64,000 bases of DNA from JAEUIG01 sp046349775 (GTDB lineage Bacteria > Planctomycetota > Planctomycetia > Planctomycetales > Planctomycetaceae), in the NCBI GenBank assembly GCA_046349775.1, contig JAXMBS010000006.1, positions 1 through 64,000 of the forward strand, written 5' to 3'. Each line of letters opens with the position of its first letter. Position 1 is the stretch's first letter. The notes beneath the pieces were generated by a model. The model was not told where the DNA came from. It did no database searches and saw nothing but the letters and a program-made list of their open reading frames with translations. A program made the position numbers and the translations under genes. Positions 26,602 to 37,362 of this stretch are shown here, in pieces.

Positions 26602-27494
26602 TTACGCCACTTCGATTGACTCGATGCAATACACGCGGTTGTTGTCGGTGTTGTAGCCCGCGCTGCGGTCCATCGACGTCGCCTCCGCCCGATTGTTACC
26701 AATGAATGCAATTGCTCCCTGCAGATCGCGGCGAAGAATGCGGCCGGATCCGTTGTCGACGTTCATCGCAACCAGCAGATCGGTCCCCTGGTCGACGGTG
26801 AAGCTCACCTTGTCCGAGACAGCGATTCCTGCTCCCGTAATCGTCACTGCACCGGTACCGGAAAACGTGACGGGCACCGGCGGGTTGGCGGAATCCCAGG
26901 GCTGCGGCGTTGCAGCGGGGACCGCGTTCGAGATGGTGACGGCCGTCAACACGGTGTTCTCATTCACGATCCCGCGCAGCGTGATGCGCACAAAAATGCC
27001 GGTCTTCGAGACAGCGTTGATCCGCTGCACGACCGTGCTGCTGGATTCGTTGACGCCGTTCGGCGGGTTCGGTGGGATGCCGGCCGCAGTGAATACGACG
27101 TCGAACTTACGCGTCATCGCCGTCAGCGGAGGAACGGGGACCCAGTCCGACGTCTGCTGATCCAGCGTTTGACGAGCGCGGACTTGATACGCGTGCGCGT
27201 CCCCTCGGCCAGTCCCATGTGGGTGAACGTCTTGTCACTGAGACCCGCAGCGAGCGGCGGATCGGTCTGGTTGTGCAGCACCTCGAACGTCGTCTCGAAT
27301 GGGGGGGGCTCGAGATAATCCCATGCCAGCGAAATGCGGTCGGTGTCCGTTGCGGTGACTCTCAGATTGGTCGGCGGATCGGGCGGGGGGAGTTGCCCGG
27401 CGCTCGCATGGAAACTGCAACCGGCAAAACCGTATAGCAGCACCACCGGAACCAGAATCAGTGGCGACAGCAGCAGCAGGATTGTCCATTCCAT
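26602..27494 (-). pseudogene. Fibronectin type III lipoprotein, copy 2, one frameshift
   Basis: A paralogue of the preceding gene, about 297 residues if the break is closed. The first part (27123-27494) has MEWTILLLLSPLILVPVVLL, a YGFAGC lipobox-like site and an FN3 domain (PPTNLRVTATDTDRISLAWDYL). The second (26602-27117) has the beta domain ending in NNRVYCIESIEVA. The missing link QVRARQTLDQQTSDWVPVPP is readable in the third frame, so a single small indel near 27188 breaks the gene. All other parts align residue by residue with copy 1, so the break is recent or a sequencing error. Confidence 0.75.
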
Positions 27495-27587
27495 GATGAC
27501 ATCCGCACGGACAGGAACATCCGCAGCCGGAATCGGCTGTAGACCGGATTCGTTCGTTCTGCGGCCCGAAACGGCAACGTCAATTCA

Positions 27588-27878
27588 TCAGTGACAATCG
27601 TCAAAACGATACCTCATTCGGGTTCCAATCAGTAGTCTCAGGTCGCGCGCACGCGATCGCGGGCCAATGGGCCACAGTCCAACCTCCCATTCATCGGCAG
27701 CGCGGATTGTCGCCAGAACGCCTGACTCGATTGCGGCCAGGAGCGCCGGCCAGGCATCGACCAATCCCATCAGCTCTGCGTCAAAGGCCGGATATGGAGT
27801 GACAAGTGCGCCCGAATCTGCGCCGCCTGCGAAGCGTTCGTGCAATTCCCTCCGTAATGTAAGAGGGTTCGCATCCAC
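27588..27878 (-). CDS. Hypothetical protein, short
   Basis: A GTG-started frame of 96 residues (VDANPLTLRRELHERF ... MRYRFDDCH). It has a plausible amino-acid mix with helices but no recognisable domain, no signal and no strong ribosome-binding site. The rest of the 611-base gap between the lipoprotein copy 2 and katG (27495-28105) shows no better gene; other frames there overlap this one and look random. May be spurious. Confidence 0.3.
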   Translation of the reverse strand: MDANPLTLRRELHERFAGGADSGALVTPYPAFDAELMGLVDAWPALLAAIESGVLATIRAADEWEVGLWPIGPRSRARDLRLLIGTRMRYRFDDCH

Positions 27879-28105
27879 TGCTCATCGCAACCCGCCAAGA
27901 CCATGCCTGTGCAATCATTTGAAATGCACGCTTCACTGGCATGAACTGCAGGCGGTGCGATCCACCACTGCGCCGTGGCAGAATCCCTTCGTGCGTTCGG
28001 ACGATGCAACCGACCGCAGTTCCAGCTGGGTGAAACTGCAGTCGGTGTTCCTCACCTCCGCAAGTTATGAGTTCCCTGACCGAACGTCCCCGGTTCATGC
28101 GGCGA

Positions 28106-30427
<2,322 letters not shown>

Positions 30428-30497
30428 TCAGCTCACGTCTGAGCGAACCGGGCGGCGGCCAGCGCCTGATTCTGCGTCGATGCGGTGACAGGTTCCC

Positions 30498-30664
30498 TTG
30501 ACCTGCCCCCGGGGACGGTACCAGCTTTCAAGTTCGGGGTTCGGTTGTCAACAACGCCGCCGCACAAGGCCGCTGGAGCGGGTGGAAGGGAACTTGTGCA
30601 GCGGGCGCGACTCGGGGGCCGGGGGACGATACCCCAGCGTACTGTGCGGCCTCACGGTGTTGTC
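30498..30664 (-). mobile_element. IS3-type element, right-end fragment
   Basis: The minus strand encodes the very end of an IS3-family transposase, NTVRPHSTLGYRPPAPES, followed by a tail ending VRRRC and the stop at 30548. Outside this lies a terminus beginning TTGACCTGCCCCCGGGGACGG (30497 onward). The remainder of the element is gone. A related right end is found at 32413-32560 with the same TTGACCTGCCCC terminus. The rest of the 700-base gap (30302-31006) between katG and the FHA-EAL gene holds only the katG palindrome and no convincing gene. Confidence 0.75.
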
Positions 30665-31006
30665 GTGTGACAGGCGCACGGATGGTGGGGGCATCGCACC
30701 GGCGATATTGCCGCTACGATCGCTACGACTCCTAAAAGCGGTCATCCACACGGACATCACTCGCCAAATGCATGCCACTGGAGCGTCGACGACGGCAATT
30801 ATCGAAATATGGTCTTGAGTGTGACTGTTTCTAACGCGGGCCTACAAGTGGCGTTCTGTCGCTTAACGAGTTGCTGCGATTGCGATGGTAAATCCGGTAG
30901 GCAACGTGACGACGTTTCCTATTCCGAGCCACGATGACGCCAGCATCGAATTCTTCGAGCGGTCATCAGAAGGTTGGGTCGGCCAGGACCAGAAGCTTCG
31001 ACCGAC

Positions 31007-32191
31007 ATGTCGTGCAGCATCTTTGATTCCGAAAGCCTTTCGGACGTCAACTGGTTCATCGTAGGCAAGATCCCGGGCCGCTCGAACCTCGATCACATTG
31101 AGGTTCCGGTGTCGGGGCTGACCGTCGGCAGACGCGCCACGAACGTGGACATCGTCCTCCCGTCCAGCTTTGTATCGAATCGGCACGCGATTCTCAGGCC
31201 GTGCGGCGTGATGCTGGAAGTCCGCGACCTCGACAGTCGCAACGGTACCTTCGTCGAACGCAGTCGGATCCAGGGATCCGCGTTGGCCGGTGACGGAGAT
31301 ACTGTGGCATTCGCGGATGTGGAATTCCGCGTCGAAATGACGGCGCAGCGCGCGCCGGCGAATGACACGGTCAGTCATGCGACCATCGTCGGCTCGGAGT
31401 CCTTCACCGGACACTGGAAGCTGAGCAACTTCACGAAGCTGGTGCAGGATCGGCTGGTCACGCCGTTCGTCCAGCCAATCGTGGACATCAACTCAGGCTG
31501 CATTGTAGGACTCGAGTCACTTGCTCGCAGTGAAGTACCCGGCCTGGAAACTCCCGCGAAGATGTTCGAAGCCGCGGAGCTGCTCGAGCAGGCCCCCAAC
31601 TTGAGTGCGATCTGCCGCAGCAAGGCAATCGAAGCGGCACACCGGCTGCCCGCCACACAGCGGCTGTTCCTGAATACCCATCCTGCCGAGCAATTGAACA
31701 AGGATCTGCTGCGTTCGGTCTGCGATATCCGCGAGCGCTTCCCGGCACTGCGCCTCGTTATTGAAGTGCACGAGGATCTAGTCGAAGAACTCGCAAAGGC
31801 CCGCGAATTCTCGCGAGAGTTGGCAAAGCATGGCGTTGAGTTGGCACTGGATGATTTCGGATCAGGCCTCTGCCGCATGAATGAGATCCTCCGGCTCCGC
31901 CCCGATTTCGTAAAATTCGACCGCAGCATGATCAGTGGCATTGACCGGACACCGCCCGCTGAGCTGCAGGCCATTTCATTGCTGATCGAATCACTCAAGT
32001 CGTTGTCGATCCGTTGCGTCGCAGAGGGAATCGAACATCATGCCGAGGCTGCAGTATGCAGACAACTTGGCTTCGAACTGGCGCAGGGCTTCCACTTTGC
32101 GTACCCAGCGACAATCGACAGCTATCCGCTGAACTGCGGCACGTGTGTCGAGGCGCCGCAGAGGTGGCCGCCCAACATGCGCAGAGTATGA
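31007..32191 (+). CDS. FHA-EAL protein (putative cyclic-di-GMP phosphodiesterase)
   Basis: About 394 residues from the ATG at 31007 (a TTG at 30974 would add 11). The N-terminal FHA domain (about 30-105) has GLTVGRRATNVD, VSNRHAILR and LDSRNGTFVE, so the phosphothreonine pocket is complete. The EAL domain (about 150-390) has GLESLAR (E of the EAL motif), LFLNTHP, LVIEVHED, LALDDFGSGLC, VKFDRSMI, and AEGIEHHAEA; the metal-binding and catalytic acidic residues and lysine appear present, so cyclic-di-GMP hydrolysis is plausible. There is no GGDEF domain and no membrane segment. FHA fused to EAL is uncommon and suggests control of phosphodiesterase activity by a Ser/Thr kinase. Confidence 0.85.
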   Translation: MSCSIFDSESLSDVNWFIVGKIPGRSNLDHIEVPVSGLTVGRRATNVDIVLPSSFVSNRHAILRPCGVMLEVRDLDSRNGTFVERSRIQGSALAGDGDTVAFADVEFRVEMTAQRAPANDTVSHATIVGSESFTGHWKLSNFTKLVQDRLVTPFVQPIVDINSGCIVGLESLARSEVPGLETPAKMFEAAELLEQAPNLSAICRSKAIEAAHRLPATQRLFLNTHPAEQLNKDLLRSVCDIRERFPALRLVIEVHEDLVEELAKAREFSRELAKHGVELALDDFGSGLCRMNEILRLRPDFVKFDRSMISGIDRTPPAELQAISLLIESLKSLSIRCVAEGIEHHAEAAVCRQLGFELAQGFHFAYPATIDSYPLNCGTCVEAPQRWPPNMRRV

Positions 32192-32263
32192 CATACTGGC
32201 GGACTGCTTCGCGCAGGAATGGCTGGAGGGAGAACCTGTCGCGTGGGCGATCTCACCCGCCGC

Positions 32264-32350
32264 ATTGACCTGTCCCCTGAAACGTCAGCAGGCGTTGAGC
32301 AGAGTCTCGACGTGCTGGACCCAGAACAGGAAGCTGGTCATTGCGAATCC
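32264..32350 (+). mobile_element. IS3-type element, left-end remnant
   Basis: Begins TTGACCTGTCCCCTGAAACG and continues with AGAGTCTCGACGTGCTGGAC, which closely matches the sequence upstream of the transposase orfA at 35392-35469 on the other strand. The expected orfA start is decayed (TGCGAATCCGAACGTGTGA). A relic of a second copy of the same element. Confidence 0.65.
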
Positions 32351-32412
32351 GAACGTGTGAGCGCCCGGCTGCCATTCTGTTCCGACTACTTTCGTGAACG
32401 ATGCAGCGCAGT

Positions 32413-32560
32413 TGACCTGCCCCGGAGACGGTACCAGCTATTAAGTTAGGGTTCAGTTGTTAACAACGCCGCCGCACAAGGCTAACTGGAGCATCGCGCA
32501 GTGAACTTGTGCGGTGGGCGACTCCGGCGAGGGGACGATACCGGGCCAAGAACTCGTCTG
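32413..32560 (-). mobile_element. IS3-type element, second right-end fragment
   Basis: Same terminus as the fragment at 30498 (TTGACCTGCCCC, then GACGGTACCAGCT) and a decayed minus-strand transposase tail ending in VRRRC. With the left-end relic at 32264 it fills most of the 540-base gap (32192-32734) between the FHA-EAL gene and the cytochrome peroxidase gene. I see no gene in the rest of that gap. Confidence 0.65.
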
Positions 32561-32734
32561 TGAGCGCGGCGATCAATTCCGAATGGGATTGATCGTTCAT
32601 AGTGCTGCAACCCGAGGCCATAGACTCAGCGCCGACCGAACCGTTGCTCGCAGTCAGGTTGACGCGACCGCGGGCCGATTTCAACTTCACCAGATGTGGC
32701 GATTAGTCAGCGGCTCAGCTTCCTGCAGGAACCA

Positions 32735-34780
32735 TCAGGGCCCGAAAGGGCCTTGGAGGAAGCCCGGAAGTGGCGGGCCACCCTGGGCTCCCACCGCAGG
32801 GATTTCGATCATGATGTCATCGGCAAGTCCATCGTCGTTCACGTCAGCGGTCGAATTGAACCCTCCGGGATGTCCGTTCGGCACAAAGATTTGTGGGTGG
32901 TCGAAAGGGGCACGCTGATACAGAACGCGCTCATCGGTCAGAGATTCCAGAAACGCGACGATCGCGTCGATTTCGTCGGAAGTCAGGGACGGAACTGCGA
33001 GCGGTTCGATAACCGAGCCATTGCTTTCCTTGACAGGAAACACGCTGCCGCCGCGGCTGTAGAATTCGACCACCTCCCGCAGCGTCAACACGTCGCCGTT
33101 GTGGAAGTAGGGAGCCGTCAGCGCGACGTTGCGGAGCGACGGGATCTTGAATGCTCCCTCGACTCCGAAGCCCTTCGTCACGGCGGCACCGTCAAAGTCA
33201 GCGGGTGGGAAGTCTGGAAAGAGTGTGCGTGTGAACGAAAGCGGACCGAACGCATCGCTGGCACCGACACCAAGATCATTGTATGTGGGCCGCACGCCGA
33301 TATTGTTGAAACCCTTGTCGATCACATTGCCATCTCGGTTGCGCACGGGTCCGTTGACCGCCAGGTTGATGCGGCGGACCGAGGCGTCCGTCAATTCGTT
33401 CTGCTCATGACAGTTTGAGCAGCGAATGTTCGTCGGCCCTTTCGTGCGGTCATTGAAGAGATGGGCGCCGAAGAGCGCGAGGCGACTAATGTTATCCGGA
33501 TCCTCGTTCGTCCAGGGATTCAATTCAGGGTCGGTCGCCAGGGGGTGCTGTCGCCGGAAGCGATCCCAGGGCGTATCGTCCGCGACAAGAGTCGACTCGT
33601 AGATCTGGACTGAGATTCCGAAGAAGACCGTAAAGTTGTATTGAATAAGCGCGTAGTAGTTCGCGGGGAGATCGTCGTCGCGGACGCCATTCTTTCTGTT
33701 AATGACGGTCTTGGTTCCGTCAGGGTTCACCTGGATAAGTTTCGGTGATTTCCACCACTGCTCGTGGAAGGCCGCCTGGATCATCTGGTCGTACCGGTTG
33801 GCAGAGAGGCCGTTCTTCGGCCAACGGCTCATCGAACCTAGCACGCTATCAGTGCGTGACACCAGTTGCTGGCCCAGCGGACGAAGCCTGGCAACTCGCT
33901 TGCCCCGAAGAAGGCTGCGCCGCGTCAGCTCGCGGCCAACATCGAGACCAGTGCGGCCCGGCGTTGCCATTTCGAAGTCGCTCACAATCGGGGCAACTGC
34001 CTGCGACGCGAGACTGGAATTCACCAGTGCGATCTGCACTTCCACCGGCTGTTGGGGGTCGTCGGCGCGAAACACCTTGGCGCCGGGATCGCGGTTTCCG
34101 ATATGGTTGACGCCGTTGAAGACATTCTCCGCCCGCCCATCCCAGAACTGGCGGTGATTGAACACGGCATTGATGACGGAGGGAGTGTTCCGCGGTTCGA
34201 CGCGGCGGGTGTTCAAGGAACCGATGGAGAAACCATCCGGATCGAGTTGATCGCCTGGAAAATGAATGCCTTGCGAGGACACGACATCGCTGCTGTCAGC
34301 GCATTGAGATCGCCCCGGACGCACGGAATGGCGAGGTCTGGTCAGCGGAAAGTCGGCGACTTTGAGCTGGACATTAGGACGGAAAACGGACGGCGTGGCT
34401 GGATGTACCTGGTTCTTCGATCGAGGATCGGCGCCGGCGCGAAAGTGACAGCTTGCGCAGGCCTGTACCCCATCGCTCCCGACCTGCATGTCCCAGAACA
34501 GCGCCTTGCCGAGTGCAAGTGCCGCGTAGGGATCTTTGACGAACTCGTTCAGGTTTGTCGGCCCTGGCACCACAACTGCCCGCAGGTCGCCAGGCAAGTT
34601 GACCAGATCACTGTTCAGTGGAGGGTCCGGCACGCGTGGGATCGTGGTGTCCGGTGGGGCCTGAGCATGAACGGCCAGCCCGGTTCCGATCAGCATCAGC
34701 AGTGCGAAAACTGCTGCGTTAACCCGTGGAGTCGATGTTCGCCTGCGTGAGCGCAATCGCGTGCAATCAAGACTATGCAT
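32735..34780 (-). CDS. Di-heme cytochrome c peroxidase / MauG family protein
   Basis: A 681-residue exported protein with a signal peptide ([17 protein letters not shown], residues 25-41). Two c-type heme sites are present: CASCH (108-112) and CSNCH (454-458). [22 protein letters not shown] and [22 protein letters not shown] match the bacterial cytochrome c peroxidase/MauG family, which reduces peroxide or oxidises protein residues in the periplasm. The C-terminus carries [15 protein letters not shown], an EF-hand/dockerin-like segment. At 681 residues it is twice the classical enzyme's length, mainly through an insertion between the two heme domains, a style common in planctomycetes. An ECF sigma remnant lies directly upstream. 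Confidence 0.88.
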   Translation of the reverse strand: MHSLDCTRLRSRRRTSTPRVNAAVFALLMLIGTGLAVHAQAPPDTTIPRVPDPPLNSDLVNLPGDLRAVVVPGPTNLNEFVKDPYAALALGKALFWDMQVGSDGVQACASCHFRAGADPRSKNQVHPATPSVFRPNVQLKVADFPLTRPRHSVRPGRSQCADSSDVVSSQGIHFPGDQLDPDGFSIGSLNTRRVEPRNTPSVINAVFNHRQFWDGRAENVFNGVNHIGNRDPGAKVFRADDPQQPVEVQIALVNSSLASQAVAPIVSDFEMATPGRTGLDVGRELTRRSLLRGKRVARLRPLGQQLVSRTDSVLGSMSRWPKNGLSANRYDQMIQAAFHEQWWKSPKLIQVNPDGTKTVINRKNGVRDDDLPANYYALIQYNFTVFFGISVQIYESTLVADDTPWDRFRRQHPLATDPELNPWTNEDPDNISRLALFGAHLFNDRTKGPTNIRCSNCHEQNELTDASVRRINLAVNGPVRNRDGNVIDKGFNNIGVRPTYNDLGVGASDAFGPLSFTRTLFPDFPPADFDGAAVTKGFGVEGAFKIPSLRNVALTAPYFHNGDVLTLREVVEFYSRGGSVFPVKESNGSVIEPLAVPSLTSDEIDAIVAFLESLTDERVLYQRAPFDHPQIFVPNGHPGGFNSTADVNDDGLADDIMIEIPAVGAQGGPPLPGFLQGPFGP

Positions 34781-34833
34781 CTATGGCCCTCCGTCTGTTG
34801 ATTCCTGGATTTCTTCAGTTCGTGCATCGACTC

Positions 34834-35040
34834 CTAAAACTCTGCCAGCATTTCCTTCATCCGCTTCATCGCCCGGATGTAACGGCTGCTGGCGCCGGAC
34901 TTTGACAATCCCAAGACGTGCGCCGTTTCGACGCTGTCGAGCTACTCGAAGTGCCGCAGGGCAATCACTTCCCCGGTCGACCCGGAGCCATCGTATCGGG
35001 CGCTTCCTGCAGTTGCACGCGCATTTCCGCCTTGACTGCC
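34834..35040 (-). pseudogene. ECF-type sigma factor remnant (region 4)
   Basis: The minus strand encodes EVIALRHFE followed by TAG, then VETAHVLGLSKSGASSRY and IRAMKRMKEMLAEF with a stop at 34834-34836. This is region 4 (helix-turn-helix) of the planctomycete extracytoplasmic-function sigma factors, which usually have LRHFEQLSN at the amber position. The upstream part VQLQEAPDTMAP lies in another frame. Region 2 is missing and replaced by an IS3-type fragment. Clearly non-functional. It probably once belonged with the cytochrome peroxidase gene beside it. Confidence 0.75.
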
Positions 35041-35045
35041 GCCTT

Positions 35046-35469
35046 CTATGGCGACGTCAGCGTCCCCAGGGCATCGCGGACATGTTCCACGGCTTTCTGG
35101 TGCTTCGCCGGGCTCAGAAGTTTCCAGAGGCGGCCTCCTTCAGGATGACCTTGTCGAGTTCCGCTTCCGCCAGCAGTCTCTTCAGCCGGCCGTTCTCTTT
35201 CTCCAGGTCCTTGAGCCGACGGGCCTGGTCGACTTTCAGGGCCCCGTATTCCTTCCGCCAGCGGTAGAACGTCTGGCCGGTGACTCCCAGCAGTCCGCAG
35301 ACCTCAGGCGTCTTCTGTCCCTGGGCCAACAGCACCTCAGCTTCCCGCAGTTTCGGGATGATTTGCTACGCACCAAATCGCTTTCTCGCCATGACCAGCT
35401 CTTCTGTTCTGGGTCTAGCACGTCGAGACTCTACTCAGCGCCTGGACGCGCTTCGGGGGGGGTAGGTCA
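35046..35469 (-). mobile_element. IS3-family element remnant
   Basis: Terminal sequence TGACCTACCCCCCCGAAGCG at 35469 downward (minus strand), orfA at 35392-35114, and the first 24 codons of orfB (LLSPAKHQKAVEHVRDAL) ending at TAG 35046-35048. The catalytic DDE part of orfB and the right end are missing here. The element abuts the sigma-factor remnant at about 35040, so it may have inserted into it and then been deleted on one side. Sequence from 35470 to 35615 shows no gene. Confidence 0.8.
35114..35392 (-). pseudogene. IS3-type transposase orfA with amber codon
   Basis: Reads MARKRFGA-stop-QIIPKLREAEVLLAQGQKTPE, then VTGQTFYRWRKEYGALKVDQ and ENGRLKRLLAEAELDKVIL: a helix-turn-helix plus leucine-zipper orfA of the IS3 family (about 93 residues). 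The amber at 35366-35368 sits at the position normally filled by Glu. Not functional without suppression or an internal start. Confidence 0.85.
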
Positions 35470-35615
35470 GCGCGATCAGTCGCCGACGCGAAGAACTGAC
35501 CGTGGCCGCGGACGAAGGATCGCTGCTTGTGTAGTGACAATAGGTGATCGATCGACGCCAACATCACACAGCAAGATAACGAACTGGACCGTCGGTCCCC
35601 GGCTTAAATGAAAAC

Positions 35616-35644
35616 GGGCGGCCGTCCGACGAGGACGACCGCCC
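35616..35644 (-). terminator. Terminator hairpin of the complete DUF1559 gene
   Basis: Same GGGCGGTCGTCC / GGACGGCCGCCC hairpin as at 19879-19907, followed on the minus strand by GTTTTC, a shorter T run than in the other copy. Confidence 0.75.
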
Positions 35645-35714
35645 AGGAGCACGAAGTTTCGCAATTAGTCGGCGAGCCGGAGAGCGTCAGCTCCCGGATT
35701 CGCCGGAACGCTGA

Positions 35715-36884
35715 CTAGAAGTCCGCGTCGCTGAGGACAACCTGGCCGAACTTCTCGCCGGCGCTCGAAATCAGCCGCATCCAGACGCTGTCGGCAATGT
35801 TCTGCGACAGCGGGCCGCCGTGGCCGTCCGCAAAGAACACGTTCACCACGTTCGGGTGGTTCGAGCTCGGACGGGGCGCCGTCCCTTCCGCAGCACCGAG
35901 ATTCGAGTTGATCGTGCCTGCATAAGCCGCCACCGACAGGGCATTGCCGAAGAACAGCGACTGGCTCTTGCCGCCGACTGACGGATCCGGGCCGATCCCG
36001 TTCGCCGAGCCCGTGATCGCGTCGGCATATTGACCAGCCGTGCTCGCGCCAGGCGCCGTACCAGTCACTGGCACAAACACGCCGACCGCCGTCGGGCTCG
36101 GATTGAACCACGTGACCGCCTGCAGGTTTTCCGTCAGCAGGACCGTGTGCGTCTGGCCGTCCGGAATCCGGTCGATTTGTGCGCGGAAGCCGAAAGAGTT
36201 GGTCTCTTCAACCAGCAACCCTGTTCCGGCCTGGACTTCGCGCGAATCCAGCGTCGGTGAGTTTGCAGGCGTGCCGGCTGCGTTGTAGTTGTTGAAGCTG
36301 AACAAGTAACTGTTCAAGGTATGGCTGCCAACCGGCAACCCGCCCGCCTGCGCCGCCGTCCAGTTGCCGGACGTCATGTACCCGCCATTTGCCGCGAACG
36401 ACAGGTTGCCGCCGATATTCTCGGTGGCATCGTCCGGGCAGGTGTAAACCTGGATGCTCGTTTGCTGCAGAGTGCCCACAGCTTCCGGGCCGGTGCCCGG
36501 CGTCACGAGGCGATCATACAACGTCTGGAATTCGAGGTACGGTAGCAGGGAGACACTCCAGGGCGCGGCCGTCCTGCCCGGCGACGCCGCGGCGCCGCTG
36601 GCCCAGATCCGCAGGGACGTTGACGGTGCATTGACGTTCGCAGGATCCCAGGTTTCCAAGTACGGCAGTGCGCCGCTGTTGTTGGTCGCGTAGGTCTGGA
36701 ACGCGAAGCTCACGTTGCGCATCTGGCTCATGCACTGGGTGCGGCGGGCCGTTTCGCGGGCCGCGCCGATGCCGGGCAGAATCAGCGCCGCCAGGACGGC
36801 GATGATCGAAATCACCACGAGCAGTTCAATCAGCGTAAAGCCGCCGCGTCGCGGCTTCGAGGTTAAGCGTCGCGTCACTTGCAT
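35715..36884 (-). CDS. DUF1559 family prepilin-like protein
   Basis: A complete 389-residue DUF1559 protein, a family strongly expanded in planctomycetes. The N-terminus has a basic leader and the prepilin cleavage/methylation site RRGGFTLIELLVVISIIAVL, so it should be processed by the prepilin peptidase and anchored as a pseudopilin-like protein. The C-terminus has the family mark VVNVFFADGHGGPLSQNI. No enzymatic function is known. It is the last gene of the leftward secretion/pilus region, 478 bases after the GspK-like gene, and has its own terminator. A truncated near-copy is at 19978-20877. Confidence 0.92.
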   Translation of the reverse strand: MQVTRRLTSKPRRGGFTLIELLVVISIIAVLAALILPGIGAARETARRTQCMSQMRNVSFAFQTYATNNSGALPYLETWDPANVNAPSTSLRIWASGAAASPGRTAAPWSVSLLPYLEFQTLYDRLVTPGTGPEAVGTLQQTSIQVYTCPDDATENIGGNLSFAANGGYMTSGNWTAAQAGGLPVGSHTLNSYLFSFNNYNAAGTPANSPTLDSREVQAGTGLLVEETNSFGFRAQIDRIPDGQTHTVLLTENLQAVTWFNPSPTAVGVFVPVTGTAPGASTAGQYADAITGSANGIGPDPSVGGKSQSLFFGNALSVAAYAGTINSNLGAAEGTAPRPSSNHPNVVNVFFADGHGGPLSQNIADSVWMRLISSAGEKFGQVVLSDADF

Positions 36885-36957
36885 GGTCGTGCTCCGAGAG
36901 AGAGAAAAGTGTGCGAAAGTTGGAAGGTGCCGAAGTGTGAAGGTGCAGAGGAGCTAA

Positions 36958-37027
36958 GGATCAGAGGAGCAAAGGGGATGTTTTCCGAAAAGGGGCTGCG
37001 TTTCCGTCCCCTCTGCTCCTTTGATCC
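36958..37027. repeat. Long inverted repeat, 'GGAGCAAAGGGG' words
   Basis: GGATCAGAGGAGCAAAGGGG (36958-36977) and CCCCTCTGCTCCTTTGATCC (37008-37027) pair in 18 of 20 positions around a 30-base loop. It lies in the 478-base gap between the DUF1559 and GspK-like genes (36885-37362), which otherwise has no gene. Confidence 0.75.
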
Positions 37028-37263
37028 TCGACTCCTTTGCTCCTCTCCTGCTGCGTTTCGCCGCAGCCGTCTTTCCCGAACCCCTTATGGCTGCTGCGTT
37101 TCGCAGCGGCCCCCCTTTGGCCCGGCCGAATCATTATGACGTGTGGAACGACGGTCCTGAATGGAATTCAACAGGGAATTCGAGTGTTTTGGGGCCGCCG
37201 GTCCGTTTCTCCGCTGGAATCCGCCGTTTCAACGCAATTTCCGGGCCGCTGCGGCGGTCCTTA

Positions 37264-37325
37264 GTCCATTGTCCAAGGCCCATTGTCTCTTTCGGCCACA
37301 TCACAATGGACTATGGACAATGGAC
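37264..37325. repeat. Long inverted repeat, 'GTCCATTGTCCA' words
   Basis: Arms at 37264-37285 (GTCCATTGTCCAAGGCCCAT and TG) and 37304-37325 match in 19 of 22 positions around an 18-base loop, just after the stop codon of the GspK-like gene. Could end or stabilise the operon transcript. Confidence 0.75.
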
Positions 37326-37362
37326 CCCGAGCGAAGTTTGAGACCCCGACTCGACCGGGACG

